Assembly (NCBI RefSeq): GCF_016654115.1
Contig: NZ_JAEQAZ010000005.1
Coordinates: forward strand, 1-64,000
DNA: 64,000 bases
Direction of reading: 5' to 3'
Source: Streptomyces sp. MBT53
GTDB taxonomy: Bacteria; Actinomycetota; Actinomycetes; Streptomycetales; Streptomycetaceae
A model generated the notes under the pieces. That model was given only the letters and a program-made list of their open reading frames with translations. It was not told the DNA's origin and made no database searches. Shown piece after piece: positions 26,625-37,469 of this stretch. How positions within the stretch are numbered: position 1 is the stretch's first letter; each line of letters begins with the position of its first letter. Position numbers and translations under genes: made by a program.

Positions 26625-28256
26625 ATGCCGACCCTGGTCTCCGAAGTCTCGCCTGCGTCCCCCCAACCGGACTCCTCGTCCCGCCACGTCACCGGCACGA
26701 TCCTGCTGGCCTGCTTGGGAGTCTTCGTCTCCTACCTGCCGGTCGTCGGTGTGTCGGTGGCGCTTCCGGTGATCCAGCAGGCGCTGGACGCCTCCACCAC
26801 CGGGCTCCAGTGGATCACCGACGCGTTCATCCTCCCGACCGCCGCCCTACTGCTGACCTGCGGTGTTATCGGTGACCTCTACGGCCGCAAGAAGATGTAC
26901 CTGATCGGCCTGGCGCTGTCCTGCGTCGGCTGTCTCGTCGCCCTCACCGCGCACAGCGTCGTCCAGGTCTGCGTCGGCCAGGCCCTCACCGGGATCGGCA
27001 CCGCCGCACTGCTCCCGGCCACCCTCGGCCTGATCAGCCACGTCTGTCCCGACCACCGCAAGCGGGCCGGCGCGATAGCCCTGTGGACCGCCGCCCTCGG
27101 CCTCGGCCTGACCCTGGGCCCCCTCTTCAACGGCCTGATCGTCGAACACACCGGCTGGCGCTGGATCTTCCTGCCCACCCTGGTCATCGGCGCCCTCACG
27201 GTCCTGGTCGGCGCCTTCGTCCTGGTCGACTCCCGCTCCGACCGCGAACGCCACCTCGACATCCCCGGCCAGCTCCTCGCGATCGTCGCCATCACCGGCA
27301 TCGTCTACGGCGTCATCGAGGGCGGCGGCGCTCCGGGCTGGGGTTCGGCGGAGGTCGTGACCGCGTTCGTCGTGGCCGCCCTCGCACTTCCGGCCTTCGT
27401 GGTCGTCGAACTGCGCTCCCGCTGCCCGATGTTGGACATGCGTCTGTTCAAGTCCACGGCGTTCTCCGGGGCCGCGTTCGTCATGGCGCTCACCCTGTTC
27501 GCCCAGGTTGGTCTGGTCTTCTCGCTCAGCGAGTACTTCGGTCTCGTCCACCACGCCTCGACCTGGGACATCGGGGTGCGCCTGATCGCCCTCAACGGCT
27601 TCACCGTCGTCCTCGGCCCGGTCGTCGGCCGGCTGATGCACCGCTTCTCGCCCGGCCTCGTGCTGGTGACCGGCCTGCTCGTCGGCGGCATCGGGGCGCT
27701 CCTGGTCAACCTCTTCGACGCCACCACCGGCACCGGCGAAGCGGCCCTGGTCATCGCGGTGTTCGGCATCGGCATCGCGCTCGCGATGGCCCCGATCACC
27801 ACCATCGCCATGAACAGCCTGCCCCGCCGCCTCGGCAGCACCGCGGGCGCCGCCAACAGCGCGCTCCGCCAGATCGGCAGCGCCCTGGGCCCGGCCATCT
27901 TCGGCGTCATCCTCACCAACCGCACCCTGGGCACCCTGCCCGGCCACGTCGCCGCGTCCGGCCTGAGCCCCGCCGACCAGGGCCAGGTCATCGGCACGGT
28001 GAACGGCGTCGGCATCCAGGCGGGCGCCTTCCTGCACCTCAACTCCGGCGAGGCGACCGGCCGGGCCCTGACCGCCTACGGCGCGAGCTTCACCGACGCG
28101 CTCCACACCTGCGCCCTCGTCGGCGGAGTCGGCATGCTGGTGGCAGCCGCCGTGGCCCTCGTCACGATCGGCGTCCGCGCCCGCGCCCCGCATGCGGAAC
28201 CCGTTGTGGCCACCCAAACGGCCGCCGGGGCGACGGCCGTCGGCGAGACCGGCTGA
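26625..28256 (+). CDS. MFS drug exporter, DHA2 (14-helix) type
   Basis: 543 residues from the ATG at 26625 (MPTLVSEVSP), preceded by tagaggtg; the longer open frame upstream has no membrane character and overlaps the OhrR gene. About 14 hydrophobic helices; PVVGVSVALPVIQQALDA, LQWITDAFILPTAALLL and VIGDLYGRKKMYLIG are the DHA2 signatures. It should export a toxic compound. A TetR gene follows convergently beyond a strong shared terminator and is the most likely regulator nearby, though not divergent from it. Confidence 0.9.
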   Translation: MPTLVSEVSPASPQPDSSSRHVTGTILLACLGVFVSYLPVVGVSVALPVIQQALDASTTGLQWITDAFILPTAALLLTCGVIGDLYGRKKMYLIGLALSCVGCLVALTAHSVVQVCVGQALTGIGTAALLPATLGLISHVCPDHRKRAGAIALWTAALGLGLTLGPLFNGLIVEHTGWRWIFLPTLVIGALTVLVGAFVLVDSRSDRERHLDIPGQLLAIVAITGIVYGVIEGGGAPGWGSAEVVTAFVVAALALPAFVVVELRSRCPMLDMRLFKSTAFSGAAFVMALTLFAQVGLVFSLSEYFGLVHHASTWDIGVRLIALNGFTVVLGPVVGRLMHRFSPGLVLVTGLLVGGIGALLVNLFDATTGTGEAALVIAVFGIGIALAMAPITTIAMNSLPRRLGSTAGAANSALRQIGSALGPAIFGVILTNRTLGTLPGHVAASGLSPADQGQVIGTVNGVGIQAGAFLHLNSGEATGRALTAYGASFTDALHTCALVGGVGMLVAAAVALVTIGVRARAPHAEPVVATQTAAGATAVGETG

Positions 28257-28272
28257 CCAACGACCGCTGTTC

Positions 28273-28320
28273 CAGGGGTGGTTGGTCATCGGCTACGACA
28301 CCGAGGGTCAACCACCCCTG
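28273..28320. terminator. Bidirectional hairpin between convergent MFS and TetR genes
   Basis: CAGGGGTGGTTG (28273-28284) pairs perfectly with CAACCACCCCTG (28309-28320) around a 24-base loop. It sits exactly in the gap between two converging genes, so it can end transcripts from both sides. Confidence 0.75.
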
Positions 28321-28333
28321 ACGTACGGCCCGT

Positions 28334-28987
28334 TCAGGCCGAGGCACTGTCGCTCTCCACTGCGGGGGCGAGGAGATGACAGAGCGAGTCGGCCAACAGG
28401 CCCAGCGGGTCCGCGGTTTCCAAGGGCCACTCGACGGCGATCCAGGCGGAGAAGAACGACTCGGTCTGCAGTACGGCCATCAGCGCACGCTGCCGCGCCT
28501 CCGCGGGGTCCACGCCCCACCACCGCTCGTAGTCGCCGACCAGCATCCCGACATACCGCTCGTGCGCCTCGACGTACTGCGTCCGGCCGTCGCCCAGGCT
28601 GCGCAGTGCCGTCGGGGCCGCCGCGTTGGCGACACGACGGATGGGCGCCATCTCGCGCCAGCGGACCGCAGCCTCGTCGAGCCACGCCCGGATGTCCGCC
28701 GGCGTCCACCGGGGAAGGGCGGCCAGGTCGGCGTAGGCCTCGCCCATCAGGCCGTACAGGCGCTCCACCAGCGCGTCCACGATCTCGGCCTTGCCGGGGA
28801 AGTGGGCGTAGACCGTCACCCGGGTCACCCCCGCGGCCTGGGCGATGTCCTCCATCCGCGCTTCGAGAAAGGGCTTCTCGGTGAACACCGTGACGGCCGC
28901 TTCGAGCAGTCGGCGATGGGTGAGGATCTTCTGCTCTTCGCGCAGGTTCCTGCGGGGCGTCGGCTCCATCCGCCCAGTCTCTTGCAT
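28334..28987 (-). CDS. TetR-family transcriptional regulator
   Basis: 217 residues from the ATG at 28987; MEPTPRRN at 28969 is an alternative. The helix-turn-helix is at about residues 42-62 (MEDIAQAAGVTRVTVYAHFP), after the usual RRLLEAAVTVFTEK helix. The C-terminal ligand domain contains two Trp-rich segments (YERWWGVDP, FFSAWIAVEWPL). It probably controls the neighbouring MFS exporter. Upstream lies 77 bases to the esterase gene stop, with no obvious palindrome. Confidence 0.9.
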   Translation of the reverse strand: MQETGRMEPTPRRNLREEQKILTHRRLLEAAVTVFTEKPFLEARMEDIAQAAGVTRVTVYAHFPGKAEIVDALVERLYGLMGEAYADLAALPRWTPADIRAWLDEAAVRWREMAPIRRVANAAAPTALRSLGDGRTQYVEAHERYVGMLVGDYERWWGVDPAEARQRALMAVLQTESFFSAWIAVEWPLETADPLGLLADSLCHLLAPAVESDSASA

Positions 28988-29064
28988 GACGCGACTATAC
29001 GGCGGGTGGGGCGCGGTCCGTTTGGCGATGCTGCCCTGACCTGGTGCTTTGGTGAAGTCGACCG

Positions 29065-30015
29065 CTACGGCTTGTGGAAGGGTTTGTAGATCTGCCGCAG
29101 CGCCGACGCCGCCATGACCGACTGGCCGATGGCGTTGGGGTGCGCGGCCATGGTGTTCGGGCCGGGGGTCAGGGACTCGATCCACCGTTCGTCGCGGGGT
29201 CGGCACATGTCGTGGCCGATCGTCGGCGTGTAGGTGTCCGCGAAGGAGGTACCCGCCCCGGCGGCCTCCGCCTGACGCTCCAGCGCCCGGTTGGCCTTCT
29301 TCGTGGTGTCCCGCAGATAGGCGAAGTCGCCCTTGGCGAACGGGACTTCGGGGCAGGCGACGCCGTCGTCGGGGAAGAGCGCGGGATATCCGACGACGAT
29401 CACCTTCGCGTGCGGGCTGCGCCGTCCGATGTCGGCGAGCACGTCGTGGACGCGCCCCTCCATGGTGGCGACTCGCTCCTCCAGTACGTCCTTGCCGTCC
29501 GCCGTGAAGTACCGCTCGCAGGGGCTGCCGTCCCGGTCGGAGGAGCCGAGGCGCGCGCAGGTGGCGAGCACGCTGGAGAAGCCGACGTCGTTGCCGCCCA
29601 GCGTCAGGGTGACGAGTCTCGTGTCGGGGGTGAGGGCGTCGATCTGGGGCGGGGTGCCGCCCCGGCTGTTCCAGAAGTCGGATGTGGTGGCGCCGCTGCA
29701 GGTGACGTCCTTGAAAGCGTGGCGCGCTCCGGTGACGGAACGGAACTTGGCGATCTGACCGGGGTAACTGCCGCTCGTACGGTCGCACTTGGCGTCCTTC
29801 ACCCCGGCCAGCCCGGCACCCGAGGCGTAGGAGTCGCCGAGCGCGACGTAGGGGGATCCGCCGCGGGTGCCGACTGCCACCGGCACGGTTGAGATCGGGG
29901 TTGCCGTCGGCGCGCTCAACGTGAACGCGGCGGCCGAGGTGACCACAACTGCCGTGGCCGTACGGAGATTTCGCGACCGTCGGCCGGGGAAAGGGGGCAA
30001 TCCGAATACGGGCAC
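29065..30015 (-). CDS. Secreted SGNH/GDSL esterase
   Basis: 316 residues. An N-terminal Arg-rich signal peptide (RRSRNLRTATAVVVTSAAAF) exports it. SGNH blocks are complete: YVALGDSYASGAG with Ser62 as nucleophile, Gly in CSGATTSDF, Asn in LGGNDVGFS, and His with Asp-like spacing in MAAHPNAIGQ. Six or more Cys (KCDRTSG, TCSGATT, TCARLG, PCERYF, ACPEVP, MCRPRD) likely form three disulphides, as in Streptomyces SGNH lipases such as SCO7513. It would hydrolyse lipids or esters outside the cell. It has no obvious operon partner. Confidence 0.92.
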   Translation of the reverse strand: MPVFGLPPFPGRRSRNLRTATAVVVTSAAAFTLSAPTATPISTVPVAVGTRGGSPYVALGDSYASGAGLAGVKDAKCDRTSGSYPGQIAKFRSVTGARHAFKDVTCSGATTSDFWNSRGGTPPQIDALTPDTRLVTLTLGGNDVGFSSVLATCARLGSSDRDGSPCERYFTADGKDVLEERVATMEGRVHDVLADIGRRSPHAKVIVVGYPALFPDDGVACPEVPFAKGDFAYLRDTTKKANRALERQAEAAGAGTSFADTYTPTIGHDMCRPRDERWIESLTPGPNTMAAHPNAIGQSVMAASALRQIYKPFHKP

Positions 30016-30217
30016 AACGCCTCCGCGCTCTCGGGGAATGGGATCGCCGCGGCGCGCTGCGCTGCCGGCGCCGCCGCGTACCGGAGAGCGGGCGGCCGGC
30101 TCCGTCGAGGGGCCGCGCGCTTTCTCGATGTGATCGAGGCTATGGCGGAGGTGGGGCGCCGTCCTCGTGCCGCGGGACGATCACCGGGTCCAACCGGAGA
30201 TAGAGGGCTCCGTCGCG

Positions 30218-31060
30218 TCAGCTCGGTGTGGCCTGGAGATTGCGGGTGAGCAGTTCGACGGACTGGGGCACGCCGACTCCGCCGTCCCCCGTCTCCGGGA
30301 GCCGTCCGCCCGTCAGCTTGAGGTCGGTCAGAGCCTTGTCCATCGCCTCGTGCGCGGCGAAGAGACAGGGGGTGCTGTAGATCGCGACGTCCACGCCGAG
30401 TTCCGCCAACTCGCCCAGGGACAAGCGGGGGGAGCGGCCACCGGCGATCTGGTTGAACAGCAGCGGCTTGTCGCCGATGGAGTCGCGGATCCGGCGGATC
30501 GCGTCGACGTCACGCACTCCGTCCACCAGCACCACGTCGGCGTCGGTGGCGGCGAGCGCCTTGGCGCGCGTGAGGATCTCGGCCTCGTCGGTCGCGTCGG
30601 TCCGCGCGACCACGGTCAGGTCGGTGGTCCGGCAGGCCAGCACACGTTCGAGCTTGTCGAGGTACTCGTCGAGCGGGAGGAGCTGCTTGCCCGCCACATG
30701 ACCGCACCGCCGCGGACGCTTCTGGTCCTCCAGGATCACCCCCGAGGCACCGGCCCGCTCCAGCCGACGTACGACATGACAGGCCACCTCCGGGTCGCCG
30801 TAGCCGTCGTCGATGTCCACGAGCAGGTGATGGCGGGGGAAGGCCCAGCGAAGCCGTTCCGTGAACGCCACGATGTCCGGCCACGCGATGAAACCGATGT
30901 CCGGCAGGCCGTAGAAGGACGCCGCGAATCCGAACCCGGAGACGAAGAGGCCGTCGTAGTGCTGGGCGGCGATCGACGCCGAGTACATGTCGTACACGCC
31001 GATCAGAGGAGTCGTGCCGGAAGCGGTGATCGCGCTGCGCAGTGCGCTGCCGTGAGGCAT
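30218..31060 (-). CDS. Isocitrate lyase / PEP mutase superfamily enzyme
   Basis: 280 residues, full length for the superfamily. The Mg-binding segment reads HHLLVDIDDGYGDP (Asp82, Asp84) and the active-site loop reads EDQKRPRRCGH (Cys119). In most lyases of this family the loop is KRCGH or KKCGH; here Arg replaces the first Lys. It should make or break a C-C or C-P bond next to a carboxylate, as in methylisocitrate lyase or carboxyphosphonoenolpyruvate mutase. No phosphonate or methylcitrate genes are nearby. Upstream (31061-31130) the DNA turns AT-rich and probably holds its promoter. Confidence 0.85.
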   Translation of the reverse strand: MPHGSALRSAITASGTTPLIGVYDMYSASIAAQHYDGLFVSGFGFAASFYGLPDIGFIAWPDIVAFTERLRWAFPRHHLLVDIDDGYGDPEVACHVVRRLERAGASGVILEDQKRPRRCGHVAGKQLLPLDEYLDKLERVLACRTTDLTVVARTDATDEAEILTRAKALAATDADVVLVDGVRDVDAIRRIRDSIGDKPLLFNQIAGGRSPRLSLGELAELGVDVAIYSTPCLFAAHEAMDKALTDLKLTGGRLPETGDGGVGVPQSVELLTRNLQATPS

Positions 31061-31130
31061 TGAACGGGTCCTCTTGTCTTTTGCGATGGTTGTGATGTGC
31101 GCTTACGCAACGAGCGTTATGTTTTTGGGG

Positions 31131-31564
31131 TTACGCGGGTGGCGGCGGGTACCCGCGGGTAGCTCGATCAAGGGAATTTGACGATTCCTCCACCGGGAAT
31201 GGAAGGCGTCTGCGCCGCCGTGCATCGATGAATGGGGCGATGTCGGCGGCCGTCTCAAGGGAAAGGTCTCCGGATGGCCCGCGGCCCGTCACCAGGACGT
31301 TGTGGTCGTCGATGGTTGTCTGCAATTGCCAGGTCTGTGGACGATGCGCGTGTGGTTCCGGTCGGTGTCCCACGGTCCGTAAATGAGGGTTGCGGATTGC
31401 CAGGAGCCGTTTACTTCGTGATATTCGCCGAGAGCGCAGGGAATCTCCCGCCGGGAGGGCAGATGATAGAGGACCAGATGTTCCTCGCCGAATGCCCGCT
31501 TCGTTTTCCGGTACAGGCGCTCTTCCAGGTCGAGTGCGCGATCGACGGATCCATTGCGCCTCAT
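31131..31564 (-). pseudogene. Frameshifted low-GC gene for a hypothetical protein
   Basis: From the ATG at 31564 a frame encodes a protein-like sequence (RALDLEERLYRKTKRAFGEE, LVLYHLPSRRE, WQSATLIYGPWDTDRNHT) until a stop near 31289. A second minus frame continues with similar composition (TWQLQTTIDDHNVLVTG, DLSLETAADIAPFIDARRR) to a stop at 31131. The switch lies near 31325. Joined, they would give about 140 residues. Third-position G+C is visibly lower than in neighbouring genes, which suggests horizontal acquisition. No family is recognised. It could also be a sequencing error or a programmed shift. Confidence 0.4.
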
Positions 31565-32666
31565 GGCTGCGAGTCTGACAGTCGAACAGGCAGGGCGGTA
31601 GCGGCCGGTAGCGGCCGGTCGGTAAATGAGTGGCGTGCTGTTGCGGGCGCCGCGAGACTGCCTCGGTGACCCGTACCGTTCCGCCCCAACTGCTCCGGCC
31701 CCGGGCCCTGTTGCCCGGGGATCTCGTCGTCATCGCCGCGCTGTCCGGACCGCTGCACGCCGTCTACGGGCCCGACCTTGAGCAGGCGGTGGTCGTGCTG
31801 GAGCGGATGGGTTTCCGGGTGCGGCTGGCGCCCCTTCTGCGGGCAGGGCGGCAGCGTTGGTGGAGTGCGGCGCGGCCTGCGGAGATCGCCGAGGAGTTCA
31901 ACGGCCTCCTGCGTGATCCCGAGGTGCGGGCGATCGTCGCGCACGACGGTGGTCAGACGGCGCTCGGTTATCTGGATTTGATCGACTTCGAGGCGGTCGC
32001 CGCCGATCCCAAGCCGGTCCTCGGCTACAGCGACATCTCGCTGCTGCACCTGGTGCTCTACGCGCGCACCGGCCTCGTCGGGTTTCACGCCGACCTGGCC
32101 ACCCCGGGACTCGGCGGCCACTGGCAGAGAGCGTCGGCGGAGCGCCAAGTGGTGCTTGAGCGGCTCTACTTGAGGCTGCTGACCGGCGGCGAGGCGATCG
32201 GCGCGCTGCCGACCACCCCGTCCTGGGAGTGCTGGCGCGCCGGTCGCGCCGAAGGCCCGCTGATCGGCGGGGTGATTAATCGCATCGTGTTCGCGCAGGC
32301 GACGCCGTACGCCCTGCCGCTCGAACGGTTCGACGGCGCCGTGCTGTTCTGGGAGGAGCTGGGCGGCCAGGCGGCGCATGTGTGGAGCCTTCTGCATGTG
32401 CTGCGGCACTGCGGCATTCTCGATCGGATCTCCGGCATGGTCGTGGGCGTCCCGCACGAGATCGACGGGCTCGGGACGTCCGACGACGGGCTCCCGACTC
32501 TCCGGGACATAGTTCTCGATGTCCTTGGCGACCGTGACATCCCGGTCCTGGGCAACGTCGAGTTCGGGCATGCCGGGCCGAATCTGCCGATGCCGGTCGG
32601 CGTCCGTGCCCAACTGGACGCCGGGCAGCGGACGTTGTCGTTGCTCGAACCGACGGTCGTCGTTTC

Positions 32667-34214
<1,548 letters not shown>

Positions 34215-34219
34215 CGTCT

Positions 34220-35041
34220 TCAGTCCAACACGGCCCACGCGGCGACGAGTTCCGGGACGTAGACCGTCGCCTGGACCTCAGTGCAGGCGCGGGACATACG
34301 GGCGCGCAGGGTGTCGAGGTCCGCTTCCCGGGCGGTGGTGATTCCGCCGCGCTCCATCACCGGCAGGAGACTGCGCGCCGACTCGGCGATCAGGGTCACC
34401 GCGGCCGAGTCGGGTCCGCCGGTGGGCACGGCGACCGCCACCCGGGGCTCGGGCAGCCCTGAAAGCCGTAGCACATGGGCCAGTTGCTCACCCATGTCGG
34501 GGTTTCGGCCGCCTTCCCTGAGCGCTGCCGCGATCCACTCCACGGTCTGCGTCACCAGGGGGACGTGGGGGACGGCGCGCGTCCTTGAGATGTTGAAGTC
34601 CTGGAAGGTGATGACGCCACCGGGGCGCACCAACCGTGTCAGCTCTTTCACGACCGCTGCCGGGTCGTCGAGGTGGATCAGGATCAGCCTCCCCACCACG
34701 GCGTCGAAGGGCCCGGTGGTACGGAGGTCGGAGAGATCGTCCTGTTCGAAGGTGACGTTGTCGGCGGAGGACACCGCCGCGTTGGCGTGTGCGCGCTCCA
34801 GGACACCCGGTTCCATGTCGACGCCGAGGACCCGGCCGCTCGGGCCGACGATCCGCGCGGCGCAGAGCGACACCTCACCCGTACCGCAGCCGACGTCGAG
34901 GACACGCATTCCCTCCTTCAACCCCGCGGTCCTCAGCAGGTATTCGGTATGGCGGTCGTAGAGAGAGGCCTGTATTCCGAGCCTGTCCGCCTCCTCCGAG
35001 CTGTTTCCCATGACATAGGAACTCGGGTCCGTCTCGGCCAT
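34220..35041 (-). CDS. Class I SAM-dependent methyltransferase
   Basis: 273 residues. SAM-binding motif I is VLDVGCGTGEVS near residue 47, the acidic ribose-binding residue is in VLGVDMEPG, and post-I FEQDDLSDL and motif IV VVGRLILIHLDD follow. The C-terminal half is longer than a minimal methyltransferase and would form a substrate lid. Substrate unknown; related Streptomyces proteins methylate small molecules. It ends 6 bases from the LuxR remnant and is convergent with it. Confidence 0.88.
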   Translation of the reverse strand: MAETDPSSYVMGNSSEEADRLGIQASLYDRHTEYLLRTAGLKEGMRVLDVGCGTGEVSLCAARIVGPSGRVLGVDMEPGVLERAHANAAVSSADNVTFEQDDLSDLRTTGPFDAVVGRLILIHLDDPAAVVKELTRLVRPGGVITFQDFNISRTRAVPHVPLVTQTVEWIAAALREGGRNPDMGEQLAHVLRLSGLPEPRVAVAVPTGGPDSAAVTLIAESARSLLPVMERGGITTAREADLDTLRARMSRACTEVQATVYVPELVAAWAVLD

Positions 35042-35202
35042 TCCTGATCCATTCCATCGTTTTATGGAATGCCGCCTGAACGCGGCACATCGTCAACTAC
35101 GGAGTGTAGGAATCGGGCGGAGGGCGGTCTTCGGCGTGATCATGGAGTGATCGGGCGGTTCGCTGTGGATTCCACAGTCACAGTCAAAGTCAACTGGCGA
35201 CG

Positions 35203-36393
35203 TCAGCCTGTGATGCCGACGACCGAGCGCAACAGGCCGTCGAAGCTGCGCGGGTCGGTGCCGGTGAGCTTGTGCCACTGGCCGAGCCGGTAGGCCACCG
35301 TGTTGGCGTGGATCCGGAGCGCGTCGGCGGTATGTGCGAGCGACAGCCCTGCGTCGGCGAACGCGAGGACGGTCTCGGCCAGTTGGGGCTGCTCGCCCGC
35401 GACCCGACGGATCTCGGTGAAGAGGGGGAGTAGCCGGTCCCGGCTGTCGACGAGGCTCGCCCGCAGCCAGGCGTCCTCGAACGACGTGGCACGGCCGCCC
35501 TGTTCGGCGACCACCAGGGCGCGTTCGGCGTCGCTGATGCTCATCTCCGCGCCGGCCAGCCCGGACCGGACGAGGCCGACGCCCACGAGAGCGTCGTCGC
35601 CGCCCAGTTTGGTCACGCGGCTGACGAGGTCGGCCGGGTCGCCCCGCTGGGTGATGGCGACCATCAGTTCACCGCTCAGACCGCAGGAGATCTTGCCGGC
35701 GAGCTGCTGTGCCGCGCGCTGCAACAGGCCGAGGCGTCCTTCCGCGGCCCACACGGCGGCCGTCGTGCACAGGGCCTGGAACTCGCCGTCCGGGTCGAAG
35801 CCCAGCTCACGGGCGATCTCGGCGGTGTGCTCGCGGGGCGCCCCACCGGTGCGGAGCAGCTCGAGGAAACGCTGGCGCAGACCGGCCTCACGGCCATACC
35901 GTGCCCCGGCCTCGTCCGCGTAGACGTCCGCGACGACACCGCTCATCGCCTGGACCCACAGCCACAGCGGCGCGACCAGCTCGATCGCGGTGTCCTCGGC
36001 CGCCGTACCGCGCGCCGCGTCCCGCAGTTCGTCCCACAGTCGGCGCGAGACGAGATGGAAGGTCGCGAGCACGTCCTGGACGGGCAGGCCGTAGTACGCC
36101 CTTCGGCGGGACGCGGTCTGCACCTCCAGCAGGTCCTCGGCCGTCGGTTCCACATCGAGGGCGAGGCCGCGCAGCACATAGCCGAGGCGCACCCGTACCG
36201 TCCGGCGCTGCTCGGCGAGCGGCATCGCCGCGTACGAGGGGATCTCGCGTCTGATGTCGTCGGTGAGCTCAAGGCTGAGTTCGTGAGCCGGGACCGCAGC
36301 GATTCGCAGAGCAGGCGCAGCGGATGTCCGTCCGGTCGTACCGCGGAGGCTGTCACGCCCGACACTGTCGAATCGACAACAAGCCGGTGTCAA
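35203..36393 (-). CDS. PucR/CdaR-family transcriptional regulator
   Basis: Up to 396 residues. The C-terminal PucR helix-turn-helix reads LAFADAGLSLAHTADALRIH and ANTVAYRLGQWHKLTG (about residues 345-380). An N-terminal RsbRD/GGDEF-related helical domain (TVRVRLGYVLRGLALDVEP) and a central domain precede it. The start is uncertain: the first 35 residues from 36393 are low-complexity, and the family normally begins near ELSLELTDDIRREIP, where no good ATG or GTG exists. Targets are unknown; in actinomycetes these often control amino-acid, purine or aromatic use, and the catA/catC remnant lies close by. Confidence 0.85.
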   Translation of the reverse strand: MTPACCRFDSVGRDSLRGTTGRTSAAPALRIAAVPAHELSLELTDDIRREIPSYAAMPLAEQRRTVRVRLGYVLRGLALDVEPTAEDLLEVQTASRRRAYYGLPVQDVLATFHLVSRRLWDELRDAARGTAAEDTAIELVAPLWLWVQAMSGVVADVYADEAGARYGREAGLRQRFLELLRTGGAPREHTAEIARELGFDPDGEFQALCTTAAVWAAEGRLGLLQRAAQQLAGKISCGLSGELMVAITQRGDPADLVSRVTKLGGDDALVGVGLVRSGLAGAEMSISDAERALVVAEQGGRATSFEDAWLRASLVDSRDRLLPLFTEIRRVAGEQPQLAETVLAFADAGLSLAHTADALRIHANTVAYRLGQWHKLTGTDPRSFDGLLRSVVGITG

Positions 36394-36505
36394 GCGGGCT
36401 CACACGGAGTGACGGGAGGATGGCCGGCCCGGGGAGTCGAACCCGCCCTTGCCTACCCGAAGTTGGGTCAGGCTGCGGGCGCGATCGCTGCCCATACTGA
36501 GTTCC

Positions 36506-37393
36506 GTGAACGCAGAAACGCAGCTCGGGGATTTTCTGAAGGCTCGGCGTTCTCACCTCCGTCCTGCGGACGTCGGGGTGAGCACCTACGGGGAGCGACG
36601 ACGCGTGCCCGGTCTCCGGCGCGAGGAACTGGCGCTGCTCGCGGGGGTCAGCGTCTCCTACTACACGCGGCTGGAACAGGGACAGTCGCCGAGCGCGTCG
36701 CCGGAAGTACTGGACGCGCTGGCCGGTGCCCTGCGGCTCGACGAACCAGAGCGGCGGTATCTGCACGATCTGGCCCGTACGGGCAGACAGCGCCCCCGGG
36801 GCCGACGGCTCCCGGCGGAGCGGGTGACGGAGGAGAACGCCCAGCTCCTGGACGTGCTGGGAGACACTCCCGCGATCGTGCAGGGCCGCTGCGCCGACGT
36901 GCTGGCGTGGAACCGGCTGGGGCACACGTTGTTCGCCGGGCACCTCGACCCCGAGGCCCCGGACCGGCCGGCCGAGCGCCCCAACCTGGCCCGGCTGGTG
37001 TTCCTGGACCCGCACACCCGCGATCTGTACGCGGACTGGCCGACCAAGGCCAGGGCCGTGGTGGGCAACCTCCGGTTGATGGCGGGCCGGTTCCCCGACG
37101 ACGCGGCGCTGCACGCGCTGGTCGGTGAACTGAGCTCCAAGAGCGGCGAGTTCGCCTCGATGTGGGCCGATCACCGCGTCAAGTCGCACATGTTCGCCGC
37201 GTACGACATGAAGCATCCGCTGGTGGGTCCGCTGACGGTCGTGCAGCAGAGCCTCGGTCTCGGGCGTGGCATCAGCCTCGTCGTCGCCACCACCCCGGCC
37301 GACTCACCCTCGCGCGCGGCACTGACCCTGCTCGCCCAGGCCGCCGTACCGGCCGGGTCCGCGTCGAACGGGTCCAGGGTCCATACGGACTGA
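36506..37393 (+). CDS. XRE-family regulator with MmyB-like ligand-binding domain
   Basis: 295 residues from the GTG at 36506 (VNAETQLGDFL); the ATG at 36449 adds an unconserved extension over a tRNA-like sequence. The N-terminal XRE helix-turn-helix with the family's PGLRREELALLAGVSVSYYTRLEQG begins near residue 35. The C-terminal MmyB-like PAS-related domain contains PAIVQGRCADVLAWNRL and YADWPTKARAVVGNLR. MmyB of the methylenomycin cluster is the founding member; others often regulate an adjacent SDR or secreted gene in response to a small lipid-like ligand. Downstream is a 13-bp tandem-repeat array and a secreted beta-propeller gene, its probable target. Confidence 0.92.
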   Translation: MNAETQLGDFLKARRSHLRPADVGVSTYGERRRVPGLRREELALLAGVSVSYYTRLEQGQSPSASPEVLDALAGALRLDEPERRYLHDLARTGRQRPRGRRLPAERVTEENAQLLDVLGDTPAIVQGRCADVLAWNRLGHTLFAGHLDPEAPDRPAERPNLARLVFLDPHTRDLYADWPTKARAVVGNLRLMAGRFPDDAALHALVGELSSKSGEFASMWADHRVKSHMFAAYDMKHPLVGPLTVVQQSLGLGRGISLVVATTPADSPSRAALTLLAQAAVPAGSASNGSRVHTD

Positions 37394-37431
37394 CCCCGTC
37401 CAGGGCGGTCGACCGCCGCCCGCATCAATGT

Positions 37432-37455
37432 CATCGGCGCATCGGCGCATCGGCA
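37432..37455 (+). repeat. Three 8-bp tandem copies (catcggcg)
   Basis: catcggcg, catcggcg, catcggca run without gaps, directly before the 13-bp array in the gap between the XRE gene and the secreted-protein gene. Too short to interpret alone. Confidence 0.6.
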
Positions 37456-37469
37456 CCGCGCTGCCGCAT

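Noticed and set aside
31232..31669. A 145-codon plus-strand frame upstream of the S66 peptidase
   Set aside because: It has low-complexity composition without motifs; the minus-strand frames in the same place look more like a decayed protein.
36421..36465. A tRNA-like 3' end on the minus strand (GGGTTCGACTCCCC followed by GGCCGGCCA)
   Set aside because: The T-arm core looks right but only three of five T-stem pairs form, no matching 5' acceptor strand exists within 80 bases, and there is no anticodon arm. At most a chance match or an old fragment; not called as a tRNA.
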